Positions 1-9,272 of a DNA stretch of 34,418 bases are shown piece after piece. The notes below the pieces were generated by a model. That model had not been told where the DNA came from and did not search any database. It was given only the letters and a program-made list of their open reading frames with translations. Position 1 is the stretch's first letter, and each line of letters starts with the position of its first letter. Position numbers and translations under genes: made by a program. Location: NCBI GenBank assembly GCA_002323535.1, contig DCQT01000094.1, forward strand, positions 1 to 34,418, read 5' to 3'. The stretch comes from Bacteriovoracaceae bacterium UBA1511 (GTDB taxonomy: Bacteria > Bdellovibrionota > Bacteriovoracia > Bacteriovoracales > Bacteriovoracaceae).

Positions 1-70
1 TTTTGAAAAAAAATAATAAATTTAAACAATTGAAGTGATAAAATAAAAGAAACTTTATTGAGGTGGACAG

Positions 71-832
71 ATGAGTATAATTTTTAATGGAATGACAGAT
101 ATTGGTTGCGTGAGAAAAAGTAATCAAGACTCCATTTATTTAAACAAATCTCAAAATCTTTTTGTTGTTGCCGATGGAATGGGCGGACATCAAGGAGGAG
201 ATATCGCTTCGGCAATGGCAGTAGAGATAATTCCACAAACTTTTTCTACTCAACAAGAAGAAACCACAATTAAGCAAAAAATAATTAACTCTATAGTTGC
301 TGCTAATAATGCGATAATTCATCGCGGTTCAGGAGACGAAAAATTAAAAGGAATGGGAACCACGACAGTGCTTGCTCACTTTCACGATTCACACCTTTAT
401 GTTGGCAATGTCGGCGACTCAAGGTGCTACCTAATATCAGACAACCACCTTTATCAGTTAACTAGCGATCATAGCCTTATTCAGGAAAAGTTAAACTTAT
501 CTTTGTTGTCCGGCTTATATAATTACGATCGAGAAGCCGCGAAAAATGATCCTCAGGGTAACGTAATAACTCGAACAGTAGGCTTCGAGGAAAACCTGGA
601 AGTTGATGTTTTTAAGTACCAGGTCAAAAAAAATGATTTATTTATCCTATGCTCGGACGGATTACACGGAAAAGTAACAGACGATAAAATATTTGAGTTG
701 TGCCAAAATATTTCTCCCAAAGAACAACGTGAGCAAACAAACATCACGAAATGCACTGAGTCACTAATCCAAGAAGCAAAAAATAACGGTGGCAATGACA
801 ATATATCTGTAATAACAATTGCAGCAGTTTAG
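71..832 (+). CDS. PP2C-family Ser/Thr protein phosphatase (Stp-like)
   Basis: A cytoplasmic metal-dependent phosphatase (PPM/PP2C) predicted to remove phosphate from Ser/Thr residues, normally opposing a Hanks-type kinase. The 253 residues form a single PP2C domain with no membrane segment, the usual length of bacterial Stp/PrpC. Visible motifs are N18-Q19-D20 (RKSNQDS), the metal-binding VVADGMGGH block with D35 and G36, GNVGDSRCYL, the TSDHS motif, CSDGL with its metal-binding Asp, and the C-terminal GGNDNIS block. All metal-binding positions look intact, so it should be active. The ATG follows a good ribosome binding site (GAGGTGG, bases 60-66). No partner kinase is visible, but the window begins just upstream. 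The family call is firm; the substrate is unknown. Confidence 0.93.
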   Translation: MSIIFNGMTDIGCVRKSNQDSIYLNKSQNLFVVADGMGGHQGGDIASAMAVEIIPQTFSTQQEETTIKQKIINSIVAANNAIIHRGSGDEKLKGMGTTTVLAHFHDSHLYVGNVGDSRCYLISDNHLYQLTSDHSLIQEKLNLSLLSGLYNYDREAAKNDPQGNVITRTVGFEENLEVDVFKYQVKKNDLFILCSDGLHGKVTDDKIFELCQNISPKEQREQTNITKCTESLIQEAKNNGGNDNISVITIAAV

Positions 833-864
833 GGTAAATTTTATCCTATAATGTCAGTCCTAGA

Positions 865-893
865 TTGCCATAAAGTATCGCATATAAGATAAT
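865..893 (+). promoter_or_regulatory. Predicted sigma70-type promoter for the M23 peptidase-secA unit
   Basis: The -35 box TTGCCA (865-870) and -10 box GATAAT (888-893) each match the consensus at 5 of 6 positions and are separated by exactly 17 bases. Transcription would start near base 900, giving a leader of about 33 bases before the TTG start at 933. It is the best sigma70-like site in the gap after the phosphatase gene. It probably drives the peptidase and secA, which are only 21 bases apart. Confidence 0.55.
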
Positions 894-932
894 ATTGGGC
901 TCATTAGGTACTTAATTTTTAAGGTAAAAAAC

Positions 933-1955
933 TTGAAAAAGTCAGTAACATTCATGATCGTTCCTAGCGGTAAAGAAAAAAGCTTCTCTTTTACCCTGCC
1001 TAAAAATATTTTAATGAGCCTTAGTGCTCTTTTAGGTGCACTAACAATTATTGTTTTTATTTTTACCTATGATTATTTTATGGTCATCAAAGAGGTTTAC
1101 AAAAACCAATATTTAAAGGTCGAAAACACCCAGCTTAAAGAGCAAGTTCAAACCCTTAAGATAAAAATGAACTCCATCATCAATGACATTGATCGCATTC
1201 AAAAATTTGAAAAGAAAATAAAAGTCATGACAGGGGTAAGGCCGTCGAATAAAAACTCATTCAATACACCTGATCAAAGCTCCATAAAAATTCAAAACCT
1301 AAAGAATAATAAGTTTTTTGAAGGTAAAGATATCAAGAATTGGGAACAAGAAATCTATCGCAGGCTCACCATTCCACTTTTAGGCATTGAAGCTAATGCC
1401 GCTGTCTCTAATTTTAAAAAATCAAAAAAATCGCTCATGGCCCTTGGAAGGTCTATTGCAGAGATAGATATAAAAATTGATAAGGGAAAAAAAATTATAA
1501 ACGATCTCGAAATGTCTCTTCATGAAATAGATTCTTCAATTCTTGACCAGAGATCCTTTTTTAGATCGACACCATCTATTATTCCAACGGACGGATGGGT
1601 CACGTCACATTTCGGTCCCAGAAAAAGCCATTATGCTAAAAGAGTAAAAATGCATGAAGGAATTGATATCGGTGCTAGATCAGGAACACCTATTGTCAGC
1701 ACAGCAGATGGCGTTGTTGTTTTTTCAGGAAAGAAGCCTGGCTTTGGTAATTTCATAAAAATAAGACACGGCTATGGCGTTGAGACGATCTACGCACATG
1801 CCAAAAAACTTTTTGTAAAAGCAGGTAAAAAAGTAAGAAGAGGTGATCTTATCGCGGCAGTTGGGAGTACCGGCTACTCCACAGGGCCTCATGTTCACTA
1901 TGAAGTTCGTATCAACCAGGTCCCAGTAGACCCACTCTACTACATTCTAAATTAA
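933..1955 (+). CDS. Membrane-anchored M23 (LytM/NlpD-type) peptidase
   Basis: A 340-residue envelope protein predicted to cut peptidoglycan cross-links or to activate amidases in the periplasm. It has a short basic cytoplasmic start, one membrane segment at about residues 25-50, a Lys/Glu-rich and probably coiled-coil middle (55-200), and a C-terminal M23 domain (215-340). The four zinc/catalytic positions are present: H241 and D245 (HEGID), H289 (YAHA) and H320/H322 (GPHVHYE), so the domain should be active rather than a degenerate EnvC/NlpD type. The start is TTG, chosen because AAGG lies 8 bases upstream and the preceding gap carries a promoter. secA follows after 21 bases. The architecture resembles the MepM and NlpD families; the exact physiological role cannot be fixed from sequence. 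Confidence 0.92.
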   Translation: MKKSVTFMIVPSGKEKSFSFTLPKNILMSLSALLGALTIIVFIFTYDYFMVIKEVYKNQYLKVENTQLKEQVQTLKIKMNSIINDIDRIQKFEKKIKVMTGVRPSNKNSFNTPDQSSIKIQNLKNNKFFEGKDIKNWEQEIYRRLTIPLLGIEANAAVSNFKKSKKSLMALGRSIAEIDIKIDKGKKIINDLEMSLHEIDSSILDQRSFFRSTPSIIPTDGWVTSHFGPRKSHYAKRVKMHEGIDIGARSGTPIVSTADGVVVFSGKKPGFGNFIKIRHGYGVETIYAHAKKLFVKAGKKVRRGDLIAAVGSTGYSTGPHVHYEVRINQVPVDPLYYILN

Positions 1956-1976
1956 ATAAGCAGCTCAGGAGACAAA

Positions 1977-4538
1977 ATGCTTGATGGATTAAAAAAAATT
2001 TTTGGAACAAGACACACAAGAGAAATAAAAAGACTTCAATCTGATGTTCAAAAAATAAATTCTCTTGAGCCAAAAATGAAACAACTTTCAGACGAAGAGT
2101 TAAAAGCCCAGACACAAAAATTTAGGCAGTATCTAGAAAAAAATAATGAACGTCCATCTAAAGAGGTAATGAAAGAAATCATTCATGAAGCTTATGCAAC
2201 AGTCAGAGAAGCTTCCGTTAGAGTACTTGGCATGAGGCACTTTGATGTTCAAATTATAGGTGGACTTGTACTGTTAAATAATAAAATTGCAGAGATGAAG
2301 ACTGGTGAGGGAAAAACACTAACAGCGACACTTCCGCTATACCTTCATGGGATTTCTAAAAAAGGGGCTCATGTAGTCACTGTCAACGATTACCTTGCAA
2401 AAAGAGACTGTGAAGAAATGGGTGTTCTTTTTAATTGGCTCGGCTTAACCACAGGAGTGATTGTTGCTGACATGAGCGATGAAGATCGAAAAGAATCTTA
2501 CGGCGCAGATATTACGTATGGAACGAATAATGAATTTGCCTTTGATTACCTAAGAGACAACATGAAGTTTGATCTTGAGGAGTATGTTCAAAGACAATTT
2601 AACTTTTGTATCGTTGACGAAGTTGACTCTATTCTCATTGATGAAGCCAGAACACCTCTTCTTATTTCAGGACCTAGCGAAAGTAATACCGAACTTTACG
2701 GGGTCGCAAATTCAGTTATTCCAAAATTAAAAAAAGATACCCATTTCACAATTGATGAAAAAGCGCACACAGCATTGCTCACTGATGAGGGTATAAATGA
2801 AGTTCAAAAAATTCTTAATATTGAAAACATATTTGGTGTTGAAAACAGTGAACTTTTGCATCACCTAAATCAAAGTCTTAAGGCCCATCACCTGTTTAAA
2901 CTTGATGTTAACTACGTTGTAAAAGAAGGCAAAGTCATAATTGTTGACGAATTTACAGGAAGACTAAAAGACGGAAGTCGGTGGTCAGACGGCCTTCATC
3001 AAGCTGTCGAAGCAAAAGAGGGTGTTGAAGTAAAGTCTGAAAATCAAACTTTGGCTTCGATTACTTTTCAAAACTATTTTAAACTCTACCCTAACCTTTC
3101 TGGCATGACTGGAACTGCTGATACTGAAGCAGAGGAATTTAGAAAAATATATCAGCTTGACGTTGTAGTTATTCCTACAAACCTACCTATGGTAAGAGAC
3201 GATCAAGCAGATGTTATATATAAAGATATACCTGCTAAATATAGGGCCATCGTCAAGCTAATCAAAGAGGTTCACTCAAAAGGTCAGCCTATTCTAGTAG
3301 GAACAATATCGATTGATAGCTCTGAGCAAATCTCCAAGGAATTAAAAAAGTCAAACATTCCTCACAAGGTATTAAATGCAAAACACCATGCCAATGAAGC
3401 CGAAATTGTCTCAAGCGCTGGGCAAAAAGGTATGGTTACCATTGCAACAAACATGGCCGGTAGAGGGACTGACATCAAATTAACCGACGATACAAAAAGC
3501 CTTGGTGGTTTATTTATCCTTGGAACTGAGCGCCATGAGTCTAGAAGAATTGACAATCAACTAAGAGGTAGATCAGGACGACAAGGAGATCCTGGTGCAT
3601 CTAAATTTTTCTTATCACTTGAAGATGATTTAATGAGAATTTTTGGCTCAAACAAAATACAATCCATCATGGGCACATTAGGAATGGAGGATGACGAGCC
3701 AATTGAACATAGAATGATCACTAATGCTATTGCGAGGGCGCAAAAGAAGGTCGAGGGGCACAACTTTGAAATAAGAAAACATCTACTTGAGTATGATAAT
3801 GTAATGAACGAGCAGCGAAAAGTTATCTATCGTCTTCGCAGGGATATTCTAAGTGATGAAGGTAACATGGAACTAATTGAGGGGATGATTGAAGATGTCG
3901 TCTTTCAACTAGTCGAAAATTATCGACCAGAAAGAAAAACACCTATTGATAGCTGGAACTGGGATGAAATCAACAGTGGCTTCAAAACACTATTTAACTC
4001 AGACTTCAACGTCACATGTGATGAATGTGCGAGAGAGTATGACCTTGATATTGATAAATATTTAACTAAAAAGGCAGAACTTATATTAAAAGATAAACTT
4101 AGCGCCTATGACTCCGAGCAAGTGAAGTTTGCGACAAGAGAAATTCTTCTATCTATATTTGATCAATTTTGGAAGGATCATTTGCTCGCAATGGACCATG
4201 TAAAAGAGGGAATAAATCTAAGAGCCTATGCACAAAAGGATCCTTTAAACGAGTATAAAAGAGAATCATTTAATTTATTTGAACAAATGCGAGTAGATGT
4301 AAAAAAAGCAATTGTCGAAAACATTTTTAAAGTAAGGCTATATACTCCTGAAGAAATTGAAGAGATTAAAAAGCGGCAGCAAGATGAGCTTGAAGCTCAA
4401 TTAGAGGCACACAAAAGATTGCAAGAGGAAGAGGAAAATAAAAATAAACCGATTCAAAGAACTAGGACAAAAGTAGGCAGAAACGATCCATGCCCCTGTG
4501 GGTCAGGAAAAAAATTTAAACAATGTCATGGTGCCTAG
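1977..4538 (+). CDS. secA: Preprotein translocase ATPase SecA
   Basis: The motor ATPase of the Sec pathway. It binds preproteins and drives them through SecYEG. The 853 residues cover the full family architecture: NBD1 with the Walker A segment MKTGEGKT (about residue 105) and the DEAD-type box VDEVDSILIDEARTP (about 212), then the preprotein cross-linking domain, NBD2 with NMAGRGTDIKL and the QLRGRSGRQGDPG helicase motif, the helical scaffold (AYAQKDPLNEYKRE), and a variable C-terminal linker. The protein ends in the zinc-binding SEC-C motif (DPCPCGSGKKFKQCHG), which in other bacteria binds SecB and phospholipid. The start ATG has CAGGAGA upstream. It is slightly shorter than E. coli SecA, mainly in the linker. 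It lies in one unit with the M23 peptidase. Confidence 0.99.
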   Translation: MLDGLKKIFGTRHTREIKRLQSDVQKINSLEPKMKQLSDEELKAQTQKFRQYLEKNNERPSKEVMKEIIHEAYATVREASVRVLGMRHFDVQIIGGLVLLNNKIAEMKTGEGKTLTATLPLYLHGISKKGAHVVTVNDYLAKRDCEEMGVLFNWLGLTTGVIVADMSDEDRKESYGADITYGTNNEFAFDYLRDNMKFDLEEYVQRQFNFCIVDEVDSILIDEARTPLLISGPSESNTELYGVANSVIPKLKKDTHFTIDEKAHTALLTDEGINEVQKILNIENIFGVENSELLHHLNQSLKAHHLFKLDVNYVVKEGKVIIVDEFTGRLKDGSRWSDGLHQAVEAKEGVEVKSENQTLASITFQNYFKLYPNLSGMTGTADTEAEEFRKIYQLDVVVIPTNLPMVRDDQADVIYKDIPAKYRAIVKLIKEVHSKGQPILVGTISIDSSEQISKELKKSNIPHKVLNAKHHANEAEIVSSAGQKGMVTIATNMAGRGTDIKLTDDTKSLGGLFILGTERHESRRIDNQLRGRSGRQGDPGASKFFLSLEDDLMRIFGSNKIQSIMGTLGMEDDEPIEHRMITNAIARAQKKVEGHNFEIRKHLLEYDNVMNEQRKVIYRLRRDILSDEGNMELIEGMIEDVVFQLVENYRPERKTPIDSWNWDEINSGFKTLFNSDFNVTCDECAREYDLDIDKYLTKKAELILKDKLSAYDSEQVKFATREILLSIFDQFWKDHLLAMDHVKEGINLRAYAQKDPLNEYKRESFNLFEQMRVDVKKAIVENIFKVRLYTPEEIEEIKKRQQDELEAQLEAHKRLQEEEENKNKPIQRTRTKVGRNDPCPCGSGKKFKQCHGA

Positions 4539-4593
4539 GCTCACGGAGCGAATAAATTTGATATAATAGCTCTTATGAATAAGGAGCGACTTT

Positions 4594-6402
4594 ATGTCAG
4601 AGGACAAATCAGATCTAACTAGAATTGAAGACCTCGGCGAGTTTATTCACGAAGCAAGTAAAGAAGTTGATGATGCCTTAGAAGAGCCCAAATCACGGCC
4701 GCCTCAAACAACACTCGATGAACTTGAGCCCGCTGAGGACGATACCTCTGATCAAAAAGATTTCGATCAAGAAAATTCTGAACTAGAAGATATAGAAGAA
4801 TTGGGTGATGACAGTAGTGATAGCTCGTGTGATAAAGATGGTCATGACCTACACGATGAACTTGAGGTTGAAACTTCTGAAGAAACATTGAGTGAGAGCA
4901 ACGAAGAGGTAAGTTTTACAAATGAGGGCTTCGATGACAAAAACCCTGAATCCGAAGAGTCCGAATCATTTGATAGCTCTGAATTTGATAGCTCTGAATT
5001 TGAGAACTCTGAGGCATTTGACGGCTCTGAATTTGAGGACTCTGAGACATTTGAAAGCTCTGAGTTTGATGACTCTGAGTCAAGTGAGCTCTCAGATTCT
5101 AATAGTCCCATGGATCAAACCTTCGATGATGTTAGCAATGACCTTAATCTACAGGCATCTGGAGAAGAACACTCTGGGCCAGATAATGAATTGGATGGTC
5201 TAGAGCAAGCTTTTGAGCAAGAAGAAGAGGAAGATTTTGAACAAAAAGATATTGGACATTATAGCGATACAACGGGGACGGAGTTAGAACCGGATGAGCA
5301 AGCTCAAGATAATTTTTCTATTGAAAACTCAGATGGTGACACTCTGGTTCAACAACAAGAAGATAGTGAGGAGGGTACAACCCATACAGATTCATCAATT
5401 AACAACTCAACAGAAAGTGATGAGGAACCTTCAGCATTCGATTCAACTGATGCTTTGGAGAATGAAGATTATGAGAGTGAATCAGGACTAGATAATGAAG
5501 AGCAACCACATAAAACTCCTAAAAACGAAAGTCTCGTAAGTCCTAGCACCGAACCAAATTATGATGATCCCTTGGATCTGAATACAAATGGAATAGCAAA
5601 GGATAAAAAAAACCTAGAATTAGAGAAATTAAAAAATGAAAATATCCAATCTGCTAAGAGCATTTTTACCAAAACTTTAGGCTCCTCTATCAGAACCCCC
5701 TCTCCTTTGAGGGATTTAAATAAATTTCACTCTGCAGACTCATTAGGAGGAATACAACTAGGGACAAATCCACCATATAGCGTTTTGTTTAGTGAGATTA
5801 AATATAAAGATGAATTTAAAGAAATTATAAATGAGCTCAAAAAATATGGCATCATAAACCAAAATAACGAGGACATTTATAATAATGCAATAATAACAAA
5901 ATCTCTTTTAGTGCCCCAATTAGGCGAAAACTTAGCAATTTCACTCGCCAACAAATTCAAACATATGAGACTGAGAGTATCTTTTGGTTTGTCAGAGGAA
6001 ATATTTAACCCGAAGAATCGTTCAAGCCTAGAAGGTCAAAGAGGAGTGCCAAGTCAGCACCAACTCTACAAGCACTCAAGAAAAAGCTATGATTTTGGAT
6101 CAAACAGTGACGTTCTCTTCTTCACGTCCGATGTACCCGAGAAGTATGAAGTTATAAAGCAATTTGGACTTCTTCATGTATCTAAACAGCTTCCAGTCGA
6201 AAACTTGCAAGAGAAACAAAATAAAGAGGATTCTTTAATCGATTTTTTAACTGATCAAATAAAAGACAAAGCAAGAAATAATAAAATAAATGCTATAGTT
6301 GATACAAAAATAAAAAAGGAATTTAAACCAGAAGAAGGTTTAATGTTTCTTCGAGTCTCAATATACGGTATTGGTGCAATAGTAAAGGAACAAGAGTTTT
6401 GA
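4594..6402 (+). CDS. Acidic repeat protein with a C-terminal YbjQ-like domain
   Basis: A 602-residue protein in two contrasting parts. Residues 1 to about 345 are extremely acidic and rich in Ser/Glu/Asp, with no signal peptide or membrane segment, and include pentad-like repeats of the type FDSSE (about residues 126-165). The C-terminal 240 residues are ordinary folded sequence. The last 95 or so, from FFTSD through GLLHVSKQLP and NAIVDTKI to VSIYGIGAIVKE, resemble the YbjQ/UPF0145 fold in order and spacing (an FxT strand, a GLV-type turn, an A.ExGANAVV-like helix-strand, a final GTAV-like strand). A preceding segment (LLVPQLGENLAISLANKFKH...RVSFGLSEE) is not recognised. AAGGAG precedes the ATG. 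The gene overlaps the next start by 4 bases. Function is unknown; the domain call is by eye. Confidence 0.85.
   Translation: MSEDKSDLTRIEDLGEFIHEASKEVDDALEEPKSRPPQTTLDELEPAEDDTSDQKDFDQENSELEDIEELGDDSSDSSCDKDGHDLHDELEVETSEETLSESNEEVSFTNEGFDDKNPESEESESFDSSEFDSSEFENSEAFDGSEFEDSETFESSEFDDSESSELSDSNSPMDQTFDDVSNDLNLQASGEEHSGPDNELDGLEQAFEQEEEEDFEQKDIGHYSDTTGTELEPDEQAQDNFSIENSDGDTLVQQQEDSEEGTTHTDSSINNSTESDEEPSAFDSTDALENEDYESESGLDNEEQPHKTPKNESLVSPSTEPNYDDPLDLNTNGIAKDKKNLELEKLKNENIQSAKSIFTKTLGSSIRTPSPLRDLNKFHSADSLGGIQLGTNPPYSVLFSEIKYKDEFKEIINELKKYGIINQNNEDIYNNAIITKSLLVPQLGENLAISLANKFKHMRLRVSFGLSEEIFNPKNRSSLEGQRGVPSQHQLYKHSRKSYDFGSNSDVLFFTSDVPEKYEVIKQFGLLHVSKQLPVENLQEKQNKEDSLIDFLTDQIKDKARNNKINAIVDTKIKKEFKPEEGLMFLRVSIYGIGAIVKEQEF
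4969..5089 (+). repeat. In-frame degenerate 15-base repeat coding for FDSSE-like pentads
   Basis: About eight imperfect copies of a 15-base unit of the form TTTGATAGCTCTGAA lie inside the acidic protein. They encode units such as FDSSE, FENSE, FDGSE, FEDSE, FESSE and FDDSE. Copies near the 5' end are almost identical at the base level and later ones diverge, as expected from recent slippage or unequal recombination. The same periodicity creates an open frame on the other strand, which is not a gene. Confidence 0.85.
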
Positions 6403-7823
6403 AAGATTTTGATGTTATTGTTATTGGAGCAGGAATCACCGGGGCAGGAGTATTCAGAGACCTCGCTCTCCACGGAGTATCATGCCTCCTACTAGACAAA
6501 GGCGACTTCACTGCATCAACGAGCCAAAGCAGCTCTAAAATGCTCCACGGTGGTATCAGGTATCTTGAAAATTTTGACTTTGAATTAGTGCAAGAAGCCT
6601 TGCATGAAAAAAACCTTTGGTTAAAACTTCTTCCACACTTGGCAAAGGAGGTACCTTTTGTACTTCCCAATTATAAAGAGTCTAAATACCCACTTTTTAT
6701 GCTTAAGATTGGGCTGCTTGCCTACGACTTCTTGAGCGGCTTTCAAAATAGTCCCCATAAAATTCTTGGAAAGAATGAAACCATTAAACAAAGACCTTTA
6801 CTATCAACGAAAAACCTTAGAGGCTCTGGTCTTTACTATGATGCCCTAATGGATGACGCCAAAATCACATTGGAAGTAATTTATGATGCGTTAAAGGAAC
6901 AAAATGCATTTGCGATGAATTACCATGAAGTTACAAACGTCGTCGAAGAGGGATCTAAACACATTGTTCAAACAAAAAACTTAATAAAAAACACCGAAGA
7001 TACCTTTATCGCAAAAAAAATAATTTACTGCCTTGGCCCCTACACTGATAAATTTTTAAAAAATACTTATCCAAATAATTGGACTCCTCAATTACTACCA
7101 TCAAAAGGTAGCCACATATGGGTATCAAAAGAGGACTTCAATCTATCTGACCCTTGTGTAATTAATCACAAAGACGGCCGAGTTATTTTTTTCATTCCCC
7201 ATGAGACACAAATTCTCATTGGCACAACAGAAGAGCCATTAAATGAAGAAATAAACGACATTAAAATCTCTCAAAAAGAAATAACCTATCTTCTTTCAAT
7301 AATTAAAGAATACTATCCAAAAGTGAACATCAAGCAACACCAGATAGAATCAGCGTACTCAGGAGTAAGGCCCTTAATAAAAAGTAATTTAACCAACGAT
7401 CAAGGAAAAACAGCGAGAACTCACAGGACTTACCAAATATCAAACTCAGTGCAGGCTATCGCCGGTGGAAAATACACAACTTTTAGAGTCATGGCGCAAG
7501 AGTCCGTTGGGATTGTATGTGAACAGCTTGGAGTATCCTACTCAAAATCAAAAACAATTAAAAAGCTTAGACAAAAGTCTTGCGTAATCCCCTTTGAAAG
7601 GAAACAAATAGATAGCAGTACCATAAAGCAAATTCTAAGTAATGAAATGCCTAAAACCCTTGAAGATCTTGTTCATCGAAGAATTGGCGTAAATTCTTTA
7701 AGTCAGTGGAAGTCTATTTACCCTGAAAATGATTTCAATAATTTTTTTCTTGAGAACATCGAATTAATAAATCAGTACTTTCCATTGAAAAAAGAGGAAA
7801 TTATCAATTACTTCAAAGATTAA
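6399..7823 (+). CDS. glpD: FAD-dependent glycerol-3-phosphate dehydrogenase
   Basis: Oxidises glycerol-3-phosphate to dihydroxyacetone phosphate at the cytoplasmic face of the membrane and passes electrons to quinone. The 474-residue protein starts with a Rossmann FAD motif (VIVIGAGITGAGVFRDL), followed by the family block STSQSSSKMLHGGIRYLE, and carries the later GTTEEPL and SGVRPL segments plus AGGKYTTFRVMAQ, all typical of GlpD. It is slightly shorter than E. coli GlpD (501), with a reduced C-terminal helical domain. The start is TTG inside TTGA, overlapping the stop of the acidic protein, with AAGGAA 8 bases upstream, so the two genes are probably translationally coupled. It ends 11 bases inside the convergent TatD-type gene. 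No glycerol facilitator or kinase is nearby. Confidence 0.94.
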   Translation: MKDFDVIVIGAGITGAGVFRDLALHGVSCLLLDKGDFTASTSQSSSKMLHGGIRYLENFDFELVQEALHEKNLWLKLLPHLAKEVPFVLPNYKESKYPLFMLKIGLLAYDFLSGFQNSPHKILGKNETIKQRPLLSTKNLRGSGLYYDALMDDAKITLEVIYDALKEQNAFAMNYHEVTNVVEEGSKHIVQTKNLIKNTEDTFIAKKIIYCLGPYTDKFLKNTYPNNWTPQLLPSKGSHIWVSKEDFNLSDPCVINHKDGRVIFFIPHETQILIGTTEEPLNEEINDIKISQKEITYLLSIIKEYYPKVNIKQHQIESAYSGVRPLIKSNLTNDQGKTARTHRTYQISNSVQAIAGGKYTTFRVMAQESVGIVCEQLGVSYSKSKTIKKLRQKSCVIPFERKQIDSSTIKQILSNEMPKTLEDLVHRRIGVNSLSQWKSIYPENDFNNFFLENIELINQYFPLKKEEIINYFKD

Positions 7824-8454
7824 AAAAATTGAAAAAGTTTTTATTCAAATGATCTTTTAAGAAGTCTTTGGGCTTTTCAAGCTTCAGGCTCATTAAATGG
7901 AGTATTTTATCGACCTGAGTATTTGTATCATCTGTTTCGATTAATATTCTATCAAGTGGAATCTCACTTAAATAAGTATTTACTCTCATATTTTTTAATA
8001 ACTGAGGACCTACGCCTATGTAGTGGCCGTTATTAAGTATTTCAAAGGCTTCCTGTTTACTTCCATTGAATCCATGAAACAGGATACTATTCTTAAGGTT
8101 TTTGGATTTAAGAATCTTAAGAATTTCATTCTGACTTTTTACACTGTGAATAATAACTGGTAAATCCATTTCGATGGAAAGATTGATTTGTAAATTGAAA
8201 ATTAATTTTTGATTTTCAAACTGAGGAAACAACTTATCAAGCCCAGTCTCACCTATCGCAACGAGTTTTCTTTCGAAACTTATGTTCTCGATAAAAGTGA
8301 GGACATCTTTCAAGTCGATACTTTGTGTAAAAATCCAAGGGTGAACACCAACTGAAAAATAATCTATCTCATCTAACTTTAAACTATCTCCATATCCAAC
8401 ACTTACTACAGATTTTGGTTTTACAGAGTGAGTATGGGCATCGAGAATACTCAC
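7813..8454 (-). CDS. TatD-family metal-dependent hydrolase
   Basis: A cytoplasmic TIM-barrel hydrolase of the TatD group; known members are 3'-5' DNA/RNA nucleases or D-aminoacyl-tRNA deacylases. Metal-ligand segments are visible in order: the N-terminal DAHTH, VGVHPW, the GETGLD block with its bridging Glu, VIIHSVK, LFHGFNGS and the late IETDD. At 213 residues it is shorter than the usual 255-265, with compact loops, but no catalytic segment is lost. The start ATG overlaps the stop of the upstream tcdA by 4 bases, so the two are co-transcribed and probably coupled. Its 3' end overlaps glpD by 11 bases tail to tail. The substrate is not predictable. Confidence 0.88.
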   Translation of the reverse strand: MSILDAHTHSVKPKSVVSVGYGDSLKLDEIDYFSVGVHPWIFTQSIDLKDVLTFIENISFERKLVAIGETGLDKLFPQFENQKLIFNLQINLSIEMDLPVIIHSVKSQNEILKILKSKNLKNSILFHGFNGSKQEAFEILNNGHYIGVGPQLLKNMRVNTYLSEIPLDRILIETDDTNTQVDKILHLMSLKLEKPKDFLKDHLNKNFFNFFNL

Positions 8455-9227
8455 TGTCTTTCCTGATCAATGATACTTTGAATAATATAACCAGCGGCCA
8501 TTAGGCCAAAAACTCCAGTGGTGGGACAAAACGAACCTATACTGCCGTGGCAATCAAGTTTTTTTATACCAAGTCCTTGCTTCGAATTTGTGATCGTACC
8601 ACTTGTGCTCGGATAACGTGTTTCCTCTGGTGAGAAAATGCAGGTGATGCCCATTTTCTTTTTGCCTTTTTTGTAAGAATAATTTTGCCGTAACTTTTTT
8701 CTAATTCTAAATAACAGTCGATCCCTGTAACTTTCCCCTAAGTCAGCAATACGAATTTTTGAGGCGTCTATTTTTCCACCAGCTCCACCGGAAATTAAAA
8801 AAGGAATTTCTTTCTCTATACATTTAAACAGAAATAGTATTTTATTTTTCAGGCGATCAATTCCATCAAATGCAAAATCGTAGTCCTGCTTAAAAATTTC
8901 GTTGATGGTACCCTCGCAAAAAAAGTCCTCAAATATATCGACCGAGCACAACGGATTTATATCGAGGATTCTCTGCTTAGCGGCCAACACTTTTGACACT
9001 CCCACCGTTGAATCCAAAGCGATGATTTGCCTGTTAATATTTGAAATACAAACACTATCAGGATCAACTAAAGTTAACTTACCTACACCCGACCGCGCCA
9101 AAGCTTCAGCAACCCATGAGCCTACACCACCGAGGCCTATTATTAGAACATGAGATTTTTGAATTTTCTCAAAGTCGCCGTGACTAACTAACTTAGATAT
9201 CCCTTGAAATCTTTCTCTATCGCCCAA
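8451..9227 (-). CDS. tcdA: tRNA threonylcarbamoyladenosine dehydratase (TcdA/CsdL)
   Basis: An E1/ThiF-like ATP-dependent enzyme that cyclises t6A at position 37 of ANN-decoding tRNAs to ct6A. The 258 residues start with the TcdA-type leader RFQGISKLV, then the nucleotide-binding LIIGLGGVGSWVAEALARSG, the DPDSVCISNINRQI segment, and the DGIDRLKNKI region. TcdA-like features follow: SGGAGGKIDASKIRIADL, then CIFSPEE, and a C-terminal TGVFGLMAAGYIIQ. The start is TTG, supported by AGGAA 9 bases upstream; no better start exists. It overlaps the TatD-type gene by 4 bases. The t6A-forming enzymes are not in the window. Confidence 0.93.
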   Translation of the reverse strand: MGDRERFQGISKLVSHGDFEKIQKSHVLIIGLGGVGSWVAEALARSGVGKLTLVDPDSVCISNINRQIIALDSTVGVSKVLAAKQRILDINPLCSVDIFEDFFCEGTINEIFKQDYDFAFDGIDRLKNKILFLFKCIEKEIPFLISGGAGGKIDASKIRIADLGESYRDRLLFRIRKKLRQNYSYKKGKKKMGITCIFSPEETRYPSTSGTITNSKQGLGIKKLDCHGSIGSFCPTTGVFGLMAAGYIIQSIIDQERQ

Positions 9228-9272
9228 AATTTTGTTCCTAGTATTTTTAAAAGATAAATACCTGATATCCCT

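Noticed and set aside
4562..4567. TATAAT upstream of the acidic protein gene
   Set aside because: No acceptable -35 box lies 16-18 bases upstream; read-through from secA is enough.
4842..5111. Ser/Asn-rich open frame on the minus strand
   Set aside because: It is the reverse reading of the 15-base acidic repeat, without a ribosome binding site or composition of its own.
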